From positions 106,131 through 121,612 of the forward strand of contig MU069798.1 in NCBI GenBank assembly GCA_002284615.2: 15,482 bases of DNA. The letters are read 5' to 3'. Made by a program: the position numbers and the translations under genes. This stretch comes from Dunaliella salina. Its lineage: Eukaryota; Chlorophyta; Chlorophyceae; Chlamydomonadales; Dunaliellaceae. Positions 15,006 through 15,482 of this stretch are shown here, one piece after another. The notes beneath the pieces were generated by a model. That model made no database searches. It was not told where the DNA came from and worked only from the letters and a program-made list of their open reading frames with translations. The first letter of the stretch is position 1, and each line of letters opens with the position of its first letter.

Positions 15006-15089
15006 TTTTTATTGGTTACACGAACTTCGCAACCCTGTGCTTGATTCGCAGCTCTTATTTTGCTTGCCCTCCGTCGGAAAGTTTTGGGT
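15006..15089. other. unassigned spacer
   Basis: No gene or repeat was recognised between the last LINE 3' end and the terminal tandem repeat. Confidence 0.5.
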
Positions 15090-15482
15090 CCCTCTGATCT
15101 GGGTCTGATATGGTCTGAGAGGGGTCTGATTCAGAGGGAGCCTCTGATTGGTCTCTGAATCAGAGCAAAGACAGTCTGATTCAGAGGCTGCTGCTGTATA
15201 GCATCACCAAAAGCCTTTGATGTGGCTCTGAATCACAGGAAAGCTGGTCTGTTTCAGACCAGTATTTACTTAGCTCCAACTGCCTTTTCACACAGCGTCT
15301 GAGCTGCCGCTGAATCAGTGCTCAATCTCTCCGAATCAGACCATTTCATTTCACTTCCCATCTGCCTGATGATTTATCCTCTGAAGATGCTCTGATTCAG
15401 AGTAATGTCTGTCTGAATCAAATGCAGCCTCATCTGCCTATTCACACAGCGTCTGAACTGCCTCTGAATCAGTGCTCAATCT
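15090..15482. repeat. palindrome-rich tandem repeat (CTCTGAWTCAGAG), runs off the window
   Basis: The motif CTCTGA(A/T)TCAGAG or close variants occurs about ten times. It is a near-perfect palindrome, and variants such as GGTCTGTTTCAGACC (15246-15260) keep the inverted symmetry. A longer unit repeats at 154-bp spacing: 15280-15328 and 15434-15482 match over 49 bp (CACACAGCGTCTGA, AATCAGTGCTCAATCT). The window ends exactly at the end of the second match, so the array probably continues. Confidence 0.88.

Overview
The window looks like repeat-rich nuclear DNA of a eukaryote, most likely a green alga. Nearly all the recognisable coding sequence is decayed non-LTR retrotransposon (LINE) protein of the kind I know from chlorophyte genomes. 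No intact host gene, rRNA or functional tRNA was found, and nothing looks bacterial. The algal assignment rests on family resemblance recalled without a database search.

Layout. 1-596 holds a short 32-bp tandem repeat, a (TG)34 microsatellite and unrecognised DNA with one N. 597-900 is a minisatellite whose 23-bp unit carries the palindrome TCCTTAAGGA. About 913-10670 is a large plus-strand LINE relic. In order it holds an APE-type endonuclease, reverse transcriptase (RT), connection region, a duplicated basic linker, a PHD finger, a methyltransferase-like stretch, RNase H and a C-terminal PD-(D/E)XK-like endonuclease. This order recalls the two-endonuclease Dualen/RandI elements described from Chlamydomonas. 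It is a dead copy, broken by stops, frameshifts and insertions.

Three insertions in that relic can be placed closely. A tRNA-derived SINE-like unit lies in the APE domain (about 1521-1700). A 5'-truncated LINE 3' end (zinc knuckle, nuclease, 3'UTR) lies exactly between RT motifs B and C (3485-4432, 7-bp target duplication). A 313-bp MITE lies in RNase H (9515-9827, 20-bp terminal inverted repeats, perfect 11-bp target duplication).

10690-13650 is a second LINE of another clade on the minus strand (APE-RT linker, RT, connection, C-terminal knuckle). Its thumb region is split by another plus-strand LINE 3' end (11670-12312), flanked by a 13-bp duplication with two mismatches. 13650-15010 holds two more plus-strand 3' fragments. 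The four 3' ends share a 3'UTR with a stem-loop that keeps pairing despite base changes. 15090-15482 is a tandem repeat built on CTCTGAWTCAGAG palindromes and runs off the window.

The picture is layered nested transposition: minisatellite DNA, a full-sized LINE, repeated 3'-end insertions of related LINEs, an opposing LINE and a DNA-transposon derivative.
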